DNA of 14,546 nt from an uncultured Candidatus Udaeobacter sp. (GCA_955652715.1 CATPBS010000363.1:1-14546); one strand, 5' to 3'; positions 1-7,587 are shown, counted from the stretch's first letter. A program made the numbers and translations. The notes: generated from the sequence alone by a model not told the origin.

Positions 1-112
1 GCATCGGATTAATGACCGCCGACGCCAACAGGCCTTTGCGCCGCAGCAGCGCGGGGAAATCGCCGGCTGCGCCAGAAAAATTCTGGTCGAGCGCCACCGG
101 TGAGCGTTCCAT
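1..112 (-). CDS. Probable proteasome beta subunit (PrcB), N-terminal propeptide, partial
   Basis: The frame opens with an ATG (112-110) whose A is the last base of the preceding UBact stop codon (TAATG), so translation is probably coupled to it. It stays open for 37 codons to the window edge, where the gene is cut. The visible residues begin MERSPVALDQNF and include DFPALLRRKGLLAS. This resembles the removable propeptide of actinobacterial PrcB, which carries a similar short helical stretch (SFTDFLRRQAPELLPAS-like) before the catalytic Thr. In Pup-type loci the gene after pup is prcB, and I recall the same order in UBact loci. Position and propeptide similarity are the only evidence, because the catalytic threonine and the beta-subunit fold lie outside the window. 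It could instead be another protein of the pupylation locus. The Dop/PafA start motif (GIETEYG) is absent, which argues against those two. Confidence 0.55.
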   Translation of the reverse strand, partial: MERSPVALDQNFSGAAGDFPALLRRKGLLASAVINPM

Positions 113-288
113 TACTGACCCGTGCGCTGGCGATAGCGCTTGGATTGGTTGGGATCGACCTTGCGCATCTTCTTCAAGAGGTCTTTCGTGTCCGGTCTCG
201 AAACGTCCGGCGTGCGCGGCCCTCCGCCATCGCCTTGTTTTGGTCCCCACGGAGCCGGCTCTACCGGCTTCTGAATGCGCTCAGCCAT
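112..288 (-). CDS. UBact-type prokaryotic ubiquitin-like modifier (Pup-like)
   Basis: A 58-residue protein starts MAERIQKPVEPAPWGPKQG and ends KRYRQRTGQ. It is very hydrophilic, has no predicted hydrophobic core and carries the Gly/Pro-rich GDGGGPRTPD segment (residues 19-28). A charged helical segment DLLKKMRKVDPNQSKRYRQ (36-54) is followed by the C-terminal Gly-Gln. These are the hallmarks I know for UBact, the Pup-like tag of some Gram-negative phyla including Verrucomicrobia. In that system the C-terminal Glu is joined to lysines of target proteins by a PafA-type ligase, and the tag is read by a ring ATPase feeding a 20S proteasome. A C-terminal Gln, as here, implies deamidation by a Dop homologue first. 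The stop overlaps the next start (TAATG). The frame is open upstream to 525, but that extension is unrelated and lies over the divergent LysM gene, so I chose the ATG at 288. No ligase or deamidase is visible in the window. Confidence 0.88.
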   Translation of the reverse strand: MAERIQKPVEPAPWGPKQGDGGGPRTPDVSRPDTKDLLKKMRKVDPNQSKRYRQRTGQ

Positions 289-293
289 AAAAA

Positions 294-321
294 AATCTAA
301 GAGCAAATATTGGAAAGGCAA
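294..321 (-). promoter_or_regulatory. Possible promoter for the UBact gene, perhaps giving a leaderless mRNA
   Basis: On the minus strand a TTGCCT (321-316) and a TAGATT (299-294) are 16 bases apart; each matches 4 of 6 positions of the sigma-70 consensus. Only five T residues separate the -10-like box from the ATG at 288, and no Shine-Dalgarno sequence is seen there. Initiation six or so bases downstream of the box would fall on or next to the start codon. The match is modest and could be chance in an AT-rich patch. Confidence 0.3.
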
Positions 322-404
322 GCCGCGCATCCGCGTGCGCACGAGATGCAAACGGAAGACGGATGCTTGCCAGACAAATCTGCTAGTGGCAAGGTTTCGG
401 CCCG

Positions 405-869
405 ATGAAGGTGACACGTATTTTTTGTGCGGCATTGGGTTTGGCGTTTTGCACTGCTTCTGCTCAGACACCCGCGCCGGAGGCCGCAAAATCGGCTGAC
501 ACCGCCCAACTCGAAGCGCTGGCAAAAAAAATGGACGAACAGAGCGCCAAAATTGATGCGCTTTCTCAGGAAATCCTCAAGCTAGAGGAACAAGTCTCAC
601 ACATGCGGCCAGGGGTCATGATCGGAGAAAATACACCCTCACCACCACCAAACCCTGCCGTTCCAGCCGCAATTCCGTCACATCCTCTAGCAGGCAACGC
701 GCACATCGTCGCACGCGGGGAGACACTCACCTCCATTGCCAAGATGTACAAAGTGACCGTGGATGAATTGCAAAAAGCGAACCACATCGAAGACGGCCGT
801 AAATTGCAAGCCGGCCAAACCATCTCGATTCCAACATCTGCCACGCCGACGCCAACCCCCGCTGGATAG
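405..869 (+). CDS. Secreted coiled-coil protein with C-terminal LysM domain
   Basis: This is a 154-residue protein. Residues 1-20 form a type I signal peptide (MKVTRIF, a hydrophobic core, then ASA before Gln21). The cysteines at 8 and 16 do not make a proper lipobox, so a soluble periplasmic or wall-associated protein is more likely than a lipoprotein. Residues 34-67 are a heptad-like coiled coil (AQLEALAKKMDEQSAKIDAL and following), suggesting oligomerisation. Residues 75-95 are a Pro-rich linker. Residues 100-143 form one LysM domain (HIVARGETLTSIAKMYKVTV, then LQAGQTISIP), a fold that binds N-acetylglucosamine-containing glycans such as peptidoglycan. No catalytic domain is present, so it is probably an anchoring or structural peptidoglycan-binding protein. 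It diverges from the UBact gene and converges on the ABC exporter with a 10-base gap. An AAGG at 391-394 is the only RBS-like sequence upstream. Confidence 0.85.
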   Translation: MKVTRIFCAALGLAFCTASAQTPAPEAAKSADTAQLEALAKKMDEQSAKIDALSQEILKLEEQVSHMRPGVMIGENTPSPPPNPAVPAAIPSHPLAGNAHIVARGETLTSIAKMYKVTVDELQKANHIEDGRKLQAGQTISIPTSATPTPTPAG

Positions 870-879
870 CCGAATTTCC

Positions 880-2691
880 CTAGACGGCCAATTGCTCCTC
901 TTTCTCCAGCGATTCCGATCCAACGATTTCCGCCGCCGGCTCTGTCTCCCGCACTGGGGAGGCTTCGAGCAAACTTTGCCGGCACAGCCGCGCGTATTTT
1001 CCGCCGAGCGCGAGTAACTCATCGTGCGTGCCGCGCTCGATGATCCGGCCATGATCGAGCACCAAAATTTGGTCCGCGTGCACGATTGTTGAAAGCCGAT
1101 GCGCGATGACAATGGATGTGCGGTTCGCCATCAAGCGGTCGAGCGCTTCCTGAATCAGGCGCTCGGTCGCCGTGTCCACGCTCGCGGTCGCTTCGTCGAG
1201 AATTAAAATCGGCGGGTCTTTCAGCAGTGCCCGTGCAATCGATAGGCGCTGTTTCTCGCCCACGCTCAATTTCACCCCACGCTCGCCCACCACGCTTTCC
1301 AATCCGTCCGGCAAGCGTTCGATAAATTGTCGGGCATTCGCCGCATCCACGGCGCGCCACAATTCAGTGTCAGTCGCGTCCGGTTTTCCCATCAAGAGAT
1401 TTTCGCGAATTGATCCGTTGAAGAGAAAACTTTCCTGAGTCACAACCCCAATTGTTTCGCGCAAAGTGCGCAGTCCATATTCACGAATCGGTTTTCCATC
1501 GATGTAGATTTGTCCGCTGGTGAATTCGTAGAAGCGCACCAGCAGATTTACCAAGGTCGATTTGCCGGCGCCGGTTGCGCCCACCAACGCGACAGTCGTT
1601 CCGGGGCGCGCATGAAAAGAAACGTGCCTGAGCGCCGGCAATCCTTCCACGTAGCTGAAGCTCACGTCTTCGTAGCGAATATCTCCCAGAATTCGCGCCT
1701 TATCCTCGTGATCGGTGATTTCGCCTAGAGCGCCCGTTTCCACTGGTTCGTCAAGAATTTCAAACACGCGTTCGCCAGCGGCGCGTCCGGCTTGGACAAG
1801 TTGGTTCAGTTGATGTAGGCGGCTCACCGGATCGTAGAGGAACGCGGTAAGCATCAGAAACGCAACCAGGTCGCCGATCTGCATTGTGCCTGTCAGCACC
1901 GCGTGACTGCCAAACCCAATCACGAAGAGCGCGCCCATTGCTTCAAACATCGACATTGATGGGCTGTAAATTGCCCATACCCGCATCACCACGAGCGTCG
2001 CATGCCGTAGTTGATCGCTTACACGGTTGAAGCGCGCGTGCTCTTCCCGCTCGCGCACGAAACTTTTAATCTGCCGCACGCCAGCGAGATTATCATGCAG
2101 CAGCGCGTTCATGTTAGAGGAGGCCCGTCGTTGTAAGCGGTAGCGCCGGTGCGCCGTCAGCGTGTACGTGAGCGCGCCGGCAACAAGGAATGGAAATGGC
2201 ACCAGCGCGAGCAATGCCAGCTTGACGTTTAGATAAAACATTACGCTGATGACGATCACCACTTGCAGGACTGCAACCACGCCCTGTTCGATCCCATCGA
2301 TCAACACGCGCTCGACCGAGTTGACGTCCTCAATCACGCGCGTCATCAGGTCACCGGTGGCGCGGTTGTCGAACCAGCGCAACGGCAGCAGTTGAATGTG
2401 CGAATACAGATCGCTGCGCAAATCAAAGATCACCCTTTGCTCGAATGTGTTGTTGAGCACGATGCGCAACGCGTTAAATCCGTGTTGAACAAGAAAAGCG
2501 CCAGCCGCCAGCATGATCAACGGCAGCAATTTGTCCGGCCGATTCGCGCGCACCACATCGTCGATGATCCATTTCGTGGTCGCCGGGAAAACAATCACCG
2601 TCAGTGTGCTTAGGATCGCGCAAGTCAACATCCCGGCAGCCATCCATGGATACCGCTTGAGATAAGCAAAAACGCGCCAAACCGTTTTCAT
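880..2691 (-). CDS. ABC exporter, fused membrane and ATPase domains (MsbA/MDR-like)
   Basis: This 603-residue half-transporter has the type IV exporter layout: a six-helix membrane domain (about residues 15-305) followed by a nucleotide-binding domain (about 338-575). The ATPase motifs are complete: Walker A GATGAGKST (371-379), Q-loop Gln419, signature LSVGEKQ (475-481, a variant of LSGGQ), Walker B ILILDE (495-500), D-loop SVD (504-506) and switch His531. The length matches MsbA and other homodimeric lipid or drug exporters of the inner membrane. Substrate cannot be read from the sequence; lipid A-core flipping (MsbA) is one option and multidrug export another. The last 25 residues are an acidic tail (ETEPAAEIVGSESLEKEEQ) beyond the usual domain end. 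It is transcribed alone, converges on the LysM gene and diverges from folB. No strong Shine-Dalgarno precedes the ATG. Confidence 0.93.
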   Translation of the reverse strand: MKTVWRVFAYLKRYPWMAAGMLTCAILSTLTVIVFPATTKWIIDDVVRANRPDKLLPLIMLAAGAFLVQHGFNALRIVLNNTFEQRVIFDLRSDLYSHIQLLPLRWFDNRATGDLMTRVIEDVNSVERVLIDGIEQGVVAVLQVVIVISVMFYLNVKLALLALVPFPFLVAGALTYTLTAHRRYRLQRRASSNMNALLHDNLAGVRQIKSFVREREEHARFNRVSDQLRHATLVVMRVWAIYSPSMSMFEAMGALFVIGFGSHAVLTGTMQIGDLVAFLMLTAFLYDPVSRLHQLNQLVQAGRAAGERVFEILDEPVETGALGEITDHEDKARILGDIRYEDVSFSYVEGLPALRHVSFHARPGTTVALVGATGAGKSTLVNLLVRFYEFTSGQIYIDGKPIREYGLRTLRETIGVVTQESFLFNGSIRENLLMGKPDATDTELWRAVDAANARQFIERLPDGLESVVGERGVKLSVGEKQRLSIARALLKDPPILILDEATASVDTATERLIQEALDRLMANRTSIVIAHRLSTIVHADQILVLDHGRIIERGTHDELLALGGKYARLCRQSLLEASPVRETEPAAEIVGSESLEKEEQLAV

Positions 2692-2735
2692 TGCCCGATC
2701 AAAGTCAACGCGCAGGTCATAACGTCAAGATAGGC

Positions 2736-2753
2736 GCGATTGACATCAATCGC
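2736..2753. promoter_or_regulatory. Perfect inverted repeat between abc exporter and folB, possible operator
   Basis: GCGATTGA-CA-TCAATCGC is a perfect palindrome with 8-base arms and a 2-base spacer. It lies in the 119-base gap between two divergent genes, 45 bases from the exporter start and 57 from folB. Size and symmetry fit a site for a dimeric helix-turn-helix repressor, but no regulator gene is nearby and no clear -10/-35 pair frames it. Function is inferred from symmetry and position only. Confidence 0.4.
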
Positions 2754-2810
2754 CCGGTCTGCGTTCGAAACACATTGTCGCCCTCACCAGCGCTGCGTTA
2801 ACGTTGGTGG

Positions 2811-3191
2811 ATGGCTAATGAACCAAATCAGTTCTGCGACGAAATTCACATCGAGCAACTTGAGGTTTTCGCCCGTATCGGAGTGCCGGAAGAAGAGCGC
2901 TCCAAGCCGCAACGGTTAACCGTCAACATTTCATTCTGGGCTGGTCAGCAGGCTTGCGATCTGGAAGACAAGATCGACCAGACAGTGAATTATTCGGCGG
3001 TCGCCGAAGAGACGAGAACTTTTGTGCGCGATCAATCCGTCAGCCTGATCGAGACACTTACGGATCGGCTCGCAACCCATTTGTTGAAAACCTTTCCGGT
3101 TCAGAAAGTGGCCGTTGAAGTACGGAAGTTTGCGTTGCAGGACGCAAAATATGTCTCTGCAAGCGTGACGCGCACTGCACGCGTCGGATGA
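2811..3191 (+). CDS. folB: Dihydroneopterin aldolase family protein (FolB)
   Basis: This is a 126-residue protein of the usual FolB length. FolB cleaves 7,8-dihydroneopterin to 6-hydroxymethyl-dihydropterin and glycolaldehyde in cytoplasmic folate synthesis and works as an octamer. Family features seen are the opening IHIEQLEVFARIGVPEEER (12-30, with the pterin-site Glu near 27-28), VNYSAVAE (59-66, with Tyr61), LIETLTDRLA (79-88, with Glu81 as the likely pterin-anchoring acid) and the VEVRK strand ending at Lys106, which corresponds to the catalytic lysine. The usual KP-x-A after that lysine is replaced by KFALQDA. An epimerase (FolX) role is therefore not excluded. Its stop overlaps the argH start (ATGA), so the two are probably co-translated. 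There is no other folate gene in the window. Confidence 0.85.
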   Translation: MANEPNQFCDEIHIEQLEVFARIGVPEEERSKPQRLTVNISFWAGQQACDLEDKIDQTVNYSAVAEETRTFVRDQSVSLIETLTDRLATHLLKTFPVQKVAVEVRKFALQDAKYVSASVTRTARVG

Positions 3192-4576
3192 TGGTCCGTA
3201 AAGGAAGATTCAACAAGCCCGCTGCTGAGATTGCGCAGCGTTACGGCGAATCTGTTTCGTTCGATTGGCGGCTTTATCGCTACGATGTCACTGGATCGAT
3301 CGCACACGCCGCAGCGCTCGCGCGCGCGGGGATCATCACCGCAGAGGACCGCCGAAAAATTGAGAACGGATTGCGCGCGATCGAAAAAGAAATCGTGTCC
3401 GGCAAATTTGAATGGGATCCGTCGCTCGAAGATGTGCACATGAACATCGAAGCCGCGCTTACAAATCGAATCGGCGCCGCAGGTGCAAATCTGCATACCG
3501 CGCGCAGCCGGAACGACCAAATTGCGCTCGATCTGCGGCTTTACGTCAAAGCTGAAATCGCTGAAGTGTTATCGCGTCTACGACATTTGCAAAGGGCACT
3601 TCTCGGTCTCGCCGAAAAACATGTCGATGTTTTGATGCCCGGTTACACGCACTTGCAGCGTGCACAGCCAGTCACTTTTTCGCATTACTTGCTCGCGCAA
3701 ATCGAGACGTTTCAACGCGACGCGAGTCGCCTTCGGGATTGCCTGGCTCGCACGGATGTGCTTCCACTTGGGTCCGGCGCACTCGCGGGATCAACTATCC
3801 TTCTGGATCGCGAATGCATCGCGCGCGACCTCGGTTTTTCGCGCGTGAGTCAGAACAGCATCGACGCAGTAAGCGACCGCGACTTCGTGTGCGAGTTCAT
3901 TTTTTGTCTCGCGACGATTGGCCTGCACCTCTCTCGTCTGAGCGAGGACTTGATCATCTGGAGCACGAGCGAATTCGGTTTTCTGGAATTCAGCGACGCG
4001 TTTTCCACAGGCTCAAGCTTGATGCCGCAGAAAAAGAATCCTGACATGGCGGAGCTGACTCGCGGCAAGACAGGCCGGCTTTACGGGAATTTGATGGCGA
4101 TAATGACAACGATGAAAGGGCTTGCCTCCTCTTACAATCGTGACATGCAGGAAGATAAGCACGCGCTTTTTGATTCGGTCGATACGGTTCGCTCGGCCCT
4201 CGAAGTTTTCGCCGCGATGCTGCCGGAATTAAAAATTTATCACGAACGCATGCAAGCGGCCGCGAGTGATCCGAATCTCCTCGCGACCGATCTGGCAGAG
4301 TATCTGGTGAAAAAAGGAACGCCCTTTCGCAAGGCACACGCAATCGTGGGGAACATCGTCGCGCAGTCCGCAGCGAATCAAATTCCGCTCAACCAGGTTC
4401 CGCTTGCTGAACTCAAAAAATTTTCGCCTCTCCTCGATCGTGAGGTTGCGAAGATTTTCAACGTTAGCAGCGCCCTGGCGAAGCGAACCGCGACTGGTGC
4501 GCCGTCACCAAAGAACATTGCGGCGCAGATTAAGCGATGGCACTCGAATCTGGAACTCACAGATGAATCCGCCTGA
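3188..4576 (+). CDS. argH: Argininosuccinate lyase
   Basis: This 462-residue protein has the full length of the family. ArgH splits argininosuccinate into arginine and fumarate, the last step of arginine synthesis, as a cytoplasmic homotetramer. Clear motifs are TARSRNDQ (104-111), GYTHLQRAQP (152-161, with His155 in the active site), the fumarase/aspartase superfamily signature GSSLMPQKKNPD (275-286, with the flexible-loop catalytic serine) and the C-terminal TPFRKAH (378-384). The N-terminal WGGRF element of most ArgH proteins reads VRKGRF here. The start overlaps the folB stop (ATGA, 3188-3191). Two consecutive ATG codons make the first residue ambiguous by one position. The 3' end overlaps the GH15 gene by 14 bases. 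No other arginine gene is visible. Confidence 0.96.
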   Translation: MMVRKGRFNKPAAEIAQRYGESVSFDWRLYRYDVTGSIAHAAALARAGIITAEDRRKIENGLRAIEKEIVSGKFEWDPSLEDVHMNIEAALTNRIGAAGANLHTARSRNDQIALDLRLYVKAEIAEVLSRLRHLQRALLGLAEKHVDVLMPGYTHLQRAQPVTFSHYLLAQIETFQRDASRLRDCLARTDVLPLGSGALAGSTILLDRECIARDLGFSRVSQNSIDAVSDRDFVCEFIFCLATIGLHLSRLSEDLIIWSTSEFGFLEFSDAFSTGSSLMPQKKNPDMAELTRGKTGRLYGNLMAIMTTMKGLASSYNRDMQEDKHALFDSVDTVRSALEVFAAMLPELKIYHERMQAAASDPNLLATDLAEYLVKKGTPFRKAHAIVGNIVAQSAANQIPLNQVPLAELKKFSPLLDREVAKIFNVSSALAKRTATGAPSPKNIAAQIKRWHSNLELTDESA

Positions 4577-6953
4577 CAATTCAGTGGCGTTTGGCGCGCC
4601 TGGGATCGAGCCACGCTGGACTTCGAGTGCGAAAGAAGGCGTCGGCACAGCTTACCACACTAGTTGCCGGGTCTGGTTCACCCTCAGTCACGGAATCGTC
4701 AACGAGATTTACTATCCGCATATTGATCAACCCAACATGCGCGACTTCGAGTTTCTCATCAGCGACGGAGAAACATTTTGCCACGAGGAAAAGCGGGACC
4801 TGGATCATCTCGTCGAATACCCGGAGCGCGATTGCGTTTTTTATCGCCTAACGAACTCCGAACCGAGCGGCCGCTATCGCCTGGTAAAATATGTGCTCAC
4901 CGATCCACATCGGTCGGTCTTGCTCGTGCACACCAAGGTCGAGGTGTTAGACGAATCGCTGCGCGGCAAGTTGCGGCTCTATGCGTTGCTGGCACCTCAC
5001 ATAGCCGGGTATGGTGCGGGCAACTCCGCGTGGTGTTCTGAAATCGGCGCTGCCGAACTCATGCACGCCAAGCGGGAAGACGTTCACCTGATCATCGCAT
5101 GTAGCTCCGGTTTTTCTCGCCGATCTGTTGGCTATGTCGGCTTCAGCGATGGTTGGCAGGACCTGATGAACAATTTCAAAATGGATTGGGAATTCCGCAC
5201 CGCCGAGAGAGGCAACATCGCGCTGACCGGTGAAATCGATCTCCCCGGTAACGGCGAATTCACAATCGCCATCGCATTTGGCCGCAGCTACCAGAGCACG
5301 GCCATCAAGTTGTTCCAGTCGATGGTGGACCCATTTGAGTTACATCGCCAGGCATATGTTCGCCAGTGGCAACGCGCGGTCGTCAATCCCAACTTCGACT
5401 TCAGCCGTGACACATCCGATCACGGTGGGATGTACCGGCTGAGCCGCTGCGTGTTGTTGACGCATGAAGACAAAGTCTTTCAAGGAGCTCTTGTCGCTTC
5501 GCTGAGTATTCCCTGGGGCGAAACCAAGGGCGACAACGATCTCGGTGGTTATCATCTCGTCTGGACACGAGACCTCGTGCAAAGTGCGACTGCACTTCTC
5601 GCCACAGGGCAGACCGGCACACCGGTACGCGCTTTAATTTGGTTGGCTGCCATTCAGCGAGCGGACGGCACTTTTCCACAAAATAGCTGGATCGACGGCG
5701 CTGCGTATTGGTCTGGGCTACAGCTGGACCAGGTTGCATTGCCAATATTGCTTGCGTGGCGTTTGCACAAACACGACTCGCTCGGTTTGTTCAATCCCCG
5801 CGTGATGATTGTGCGTGCCGCGTCACATTTGATCCTCCAGGGTCCAGTCACAGCCCAGGAACGATGGGAGGAAAACGCCGGCTACTCACCTTCGACACTC
5901 GCAGTAGTCGTTGCGGCTCTCGTCTGCGCGGCCGAATGGGCTAAGGAATACGGCAAAACGGATGTTGTAGATTTTATCTTCGCGTATGCCGACTGGGTGA
6001 CAGCGCATCTCGAAGAATGGATGGTTACAACTCAGGGCGAGTTAGTCGAAGGGTTTCCTCGTCATTATATCCGCATTAATCCGACTGACCCCGGCGCGCC
6101 GGATCCTCACGCCGATCCAAACACGACAATGATTCAGCTCGCCAACGGCGGGGGATTTCACGCGGCGCGAAATATAGTGGGCGGCGATTTTCTCCATCTG
6201 GTGCGATTCGGCATTCGCGATCCAAACGATCCGATCGTGCGCGATTCAATCGAAGTGATCGATCGCGTGCTCAAACATGATCTGCCGGAAGGCCCCGGGT
6301 GGCGTCGTTACAATCATGATGGCTACGGCCAGAAGGATGACGGTAGCGCTTTCGATGGAACTGGCGTAGGCCGTTGCTGGCCGATCTTGACAGGAGAACG
6401 CGGCCATTACGAACTGGCTGCCGGGCGGGATCCAAAACCCTTCATCGCGTCGATAGAAAATTTTGCGAACCAGGGTGGCATGATCACCGAACAATTATGG
6501 GACGGAGCTGACTTGCCGGGTGGCCGTATGAAACGCGGTTGCCCAACCGGCGCCGCAATGCCGCTTTGCTGGTCGCACGCTGAATATATTTCGCTCGTGC
6601 GCAGCATTCACGAGGGCGTCTGCTTTGATCGCGTCGAAGCGGCGTTCCAACGTTATGTGTCGAATCCGGTGCAAAGCCGGTACGAGATTTGGTCTCTTCG
6701 CCATCCCCTCCGCCGTGTACCTCGTGGAAAAATTCTGCGGATTATCCTTGCCGCGGCTGCAAGGATCGTTTGGTCAACGAATGACTGGATGCGTAGTGAG
6801 CAGTTGGACACTACTCATCAGAGCGACCTGAATCTCTGGTTCGCGGACTTTCCGACCGCAGAATGGCCGCAGGGCTCAGTGCTCGCCTTTACATTCTTTT
6901 GGGAGCGCGATCAGCGTCGGGAAGACCGCAATTGGCAAGTGAACATTTTATGA
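4563..6953 (+). CDS. Glycoside hydrolase family 15, bacterial glucoamylase/glucodextranase-like
   Basis: This is a 796-residue protein. An N-terminal beta-sandwich of the bacterial GH15 type (about 15-270) is followed by an (alpha/alpha)6 catalytic barrel (about 290-700). Active-site landmarks are KGDNDLGGYHLVWTRD (322-337), QERWEENAGYSPST (432-445, general acid probably Glu436) and PLCWSHAEY (667-675, general base probably Glu674). The family releases glucose from non-reducing ends with inversion; members act on alpha-1,4 glucans, dextran or trehalose, and the sequence alone does not decide which. There is no signal peptide, so it is probably cytoplasmic and acts on stored or imported glucan. 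I chose ATG 4563 because the protein aligns from there with known enzymes. The frame is open back to 4404, but that extension lies inside argH and is Arg-rich. It overlaps argH by 14 bases. A 34-base gap leads to the phosphatase. Confidence 0.92.
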   Translation: MNPPDNSVAFGAPGIEPRWTSSAKEGVGTAYHTSCRVWFTLSHGIVNEIYYPHIDQPNMRDFEFLISDGETFCHEEKRDLDHLVEYPERDCVFYRLTNSEPSGRYRLVKYVLTDPHRSVLLVHTKVEVLDESLRGKLRLYALLAPHIAGYGAGNSAWCSEIGAAELMHAKREDVHLIIACSSGFSRRSVGYVGFSDGWQDLMNNFKMDWEFRTAERGNIALTGEIDLPGNGEFTIAIAFGRSYQSTAIKLFQSMVDPFELHRQAYVRQWQRAVVNPNFDFSRDTSDHGGMYRLSRCVLLTHEDKVFQGALVASLSIPWGETKGDNDLGGYHLVWTRDLVQSATALLATGQTGTPVRALIWLAAIQRADGTFPQNSWIDGAAYWSGLQLDQVALPILLAWRLHKHDSLGLFNPRVMIVRAASHLILQGPVTAQERWEENAGYSPSTLAVVVAALVCAAEWAKEYGKTDVVDFIFAYADWVTAHLEEWMVTTQGELVEGFPRHYIRINPTDPGAPDPHADPNTTMIQLANGGGFHAARNIVGGDFLHLVRFGIRDPNDPIVRDSIEVIDRVLKHDLPEGPGWRRYNHDGYGQKDDGSAFDGTGVGRCWPILTGERGHYELAAGRDPKPFIASIENFANQGGMITEQLWDGADLPGGRMKRGCPTGAAMPLCWSHAEYISLVRSIHEGVCFDRVEAAFQRYVSNPVQSRYEIWSLRHPLRRVPRGKILRIILAAAARIVWSTNDWMRSEQLDTTHQSDLNLWFADFPTAEWPQGSVLAFTFFWERDQRREDRNWQVNIL

Positions 6954-6987
6954 AAACAACTCGAAGTGGCCGATCAGCAGACCAGTC

Positions 6988-7587
6988 ATGGCGTCCGAAA
7001 TTCTTCCTGTAATCTATTTAGCGCGCCACGGGGAGACTGCCTGGAGCGTCACAGGTCAGCATACGGGACTCACCGATTTGCCTCTGACCGAGCGCGGCGA
7101 ACGCAATGCCCTACGACTTGGGAAGCGCCTAGCCGGATTAGTTTTCGCCAAGGTTTTGACCAGCCCGTTGCAACGTGCCGTTCGAACCTGTGAACTAGCC
7201 GGGTTCGGCGCCGCAGCCGAAGTCGATCCCGATCTGGTCGAGTGGAACTACGGCGATTATGAAGGCGTTCGAACCGCGGAGATTCATGCGAAGCGACCCG
7301 ACTGGCAACTGTTCCGCGACGGTTGCCCCAACGGAGAATCGCCGGAGCAGATTGGCGCCCGAGCCGATCACGTTGTCAGCCGGGTGCGCGCCATCAAAGG
7401 CAATGTGTTGATTTTTTCCAGCGGACATTTCCTGCGCGTGTTCGCCGCCCGCTGGCTCGGACTCGAGCCGGTTGCTGGGAAATTTTTGATGTTGGACGTG
7501 GCAAGCCTTAGTGCGCTCAGCTATGAACATGATCTATCGCAGCCAGCGATCCGGTTTTGGAATGACGCTCGGCATACAGGGGACTGA
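6988..7587 (+). CDS. Histidine phosphatase family protein (phosphoglycerate mutase-like)
   Basis: This 199-residue protein is from the histidine phosphatase superfamily, which transfers phosphate through a phospho-histidine. The signature ARHGET (12-17) gives nucleophile His14 and Arg13. Arg63 in SPLQRA, Glu85 in EWNYGDYEG and His147 in SSGHFLR complete the usual catalytic set. The order and the EWxYGDYEG motif fit the small phosphatases (SixA/CobC/GpmB-like branch) rather than classical glycolytic Gpm, which is longer. The substrate is unknown: candidates are sugar phosphates, alpha-ribazole phosphate or a phosphoprotein. It follows the GH15 gene by 34 bases on the same strand, so a sugar phosphate is plausible but only by context. 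No Shine-Dalgarno is visible before the ATG. Confidence 0.9.
   Translation: MASEILPVIYLARHGETAWSVTGQHTGLTDLPLTERGERNALRLGKRLAGLVFAKVLTSPLQRAVRTCELAGFGAAAEVDPDLVEWNYGDYEGVRTAEIHAKRPDWQLFRDGCPNGESPEQIGARADHVVSRVRAIKGNVLIFSSGHFLRVFAARWLGLEPVAGKFLMLDVASLSALSYEHDLSQPAIRFWNDARHTGD

Noticed and set aside
289..525. N-terminal extension of the UBact frame (137-residue version)
   Set aside because: The added 79 residues have no family resemblance, are Cys/Arg-rich and mostly lie over the divergent LysM gene; UBact proteins are about 55-65 residues.
4404..4562. Upstream extension of the GH15 frame
   Set aside because: It lies entirely inside argH, is Arg-rich and is not part of the GH15 fold; ATG 4563 starts just before the conserved region.
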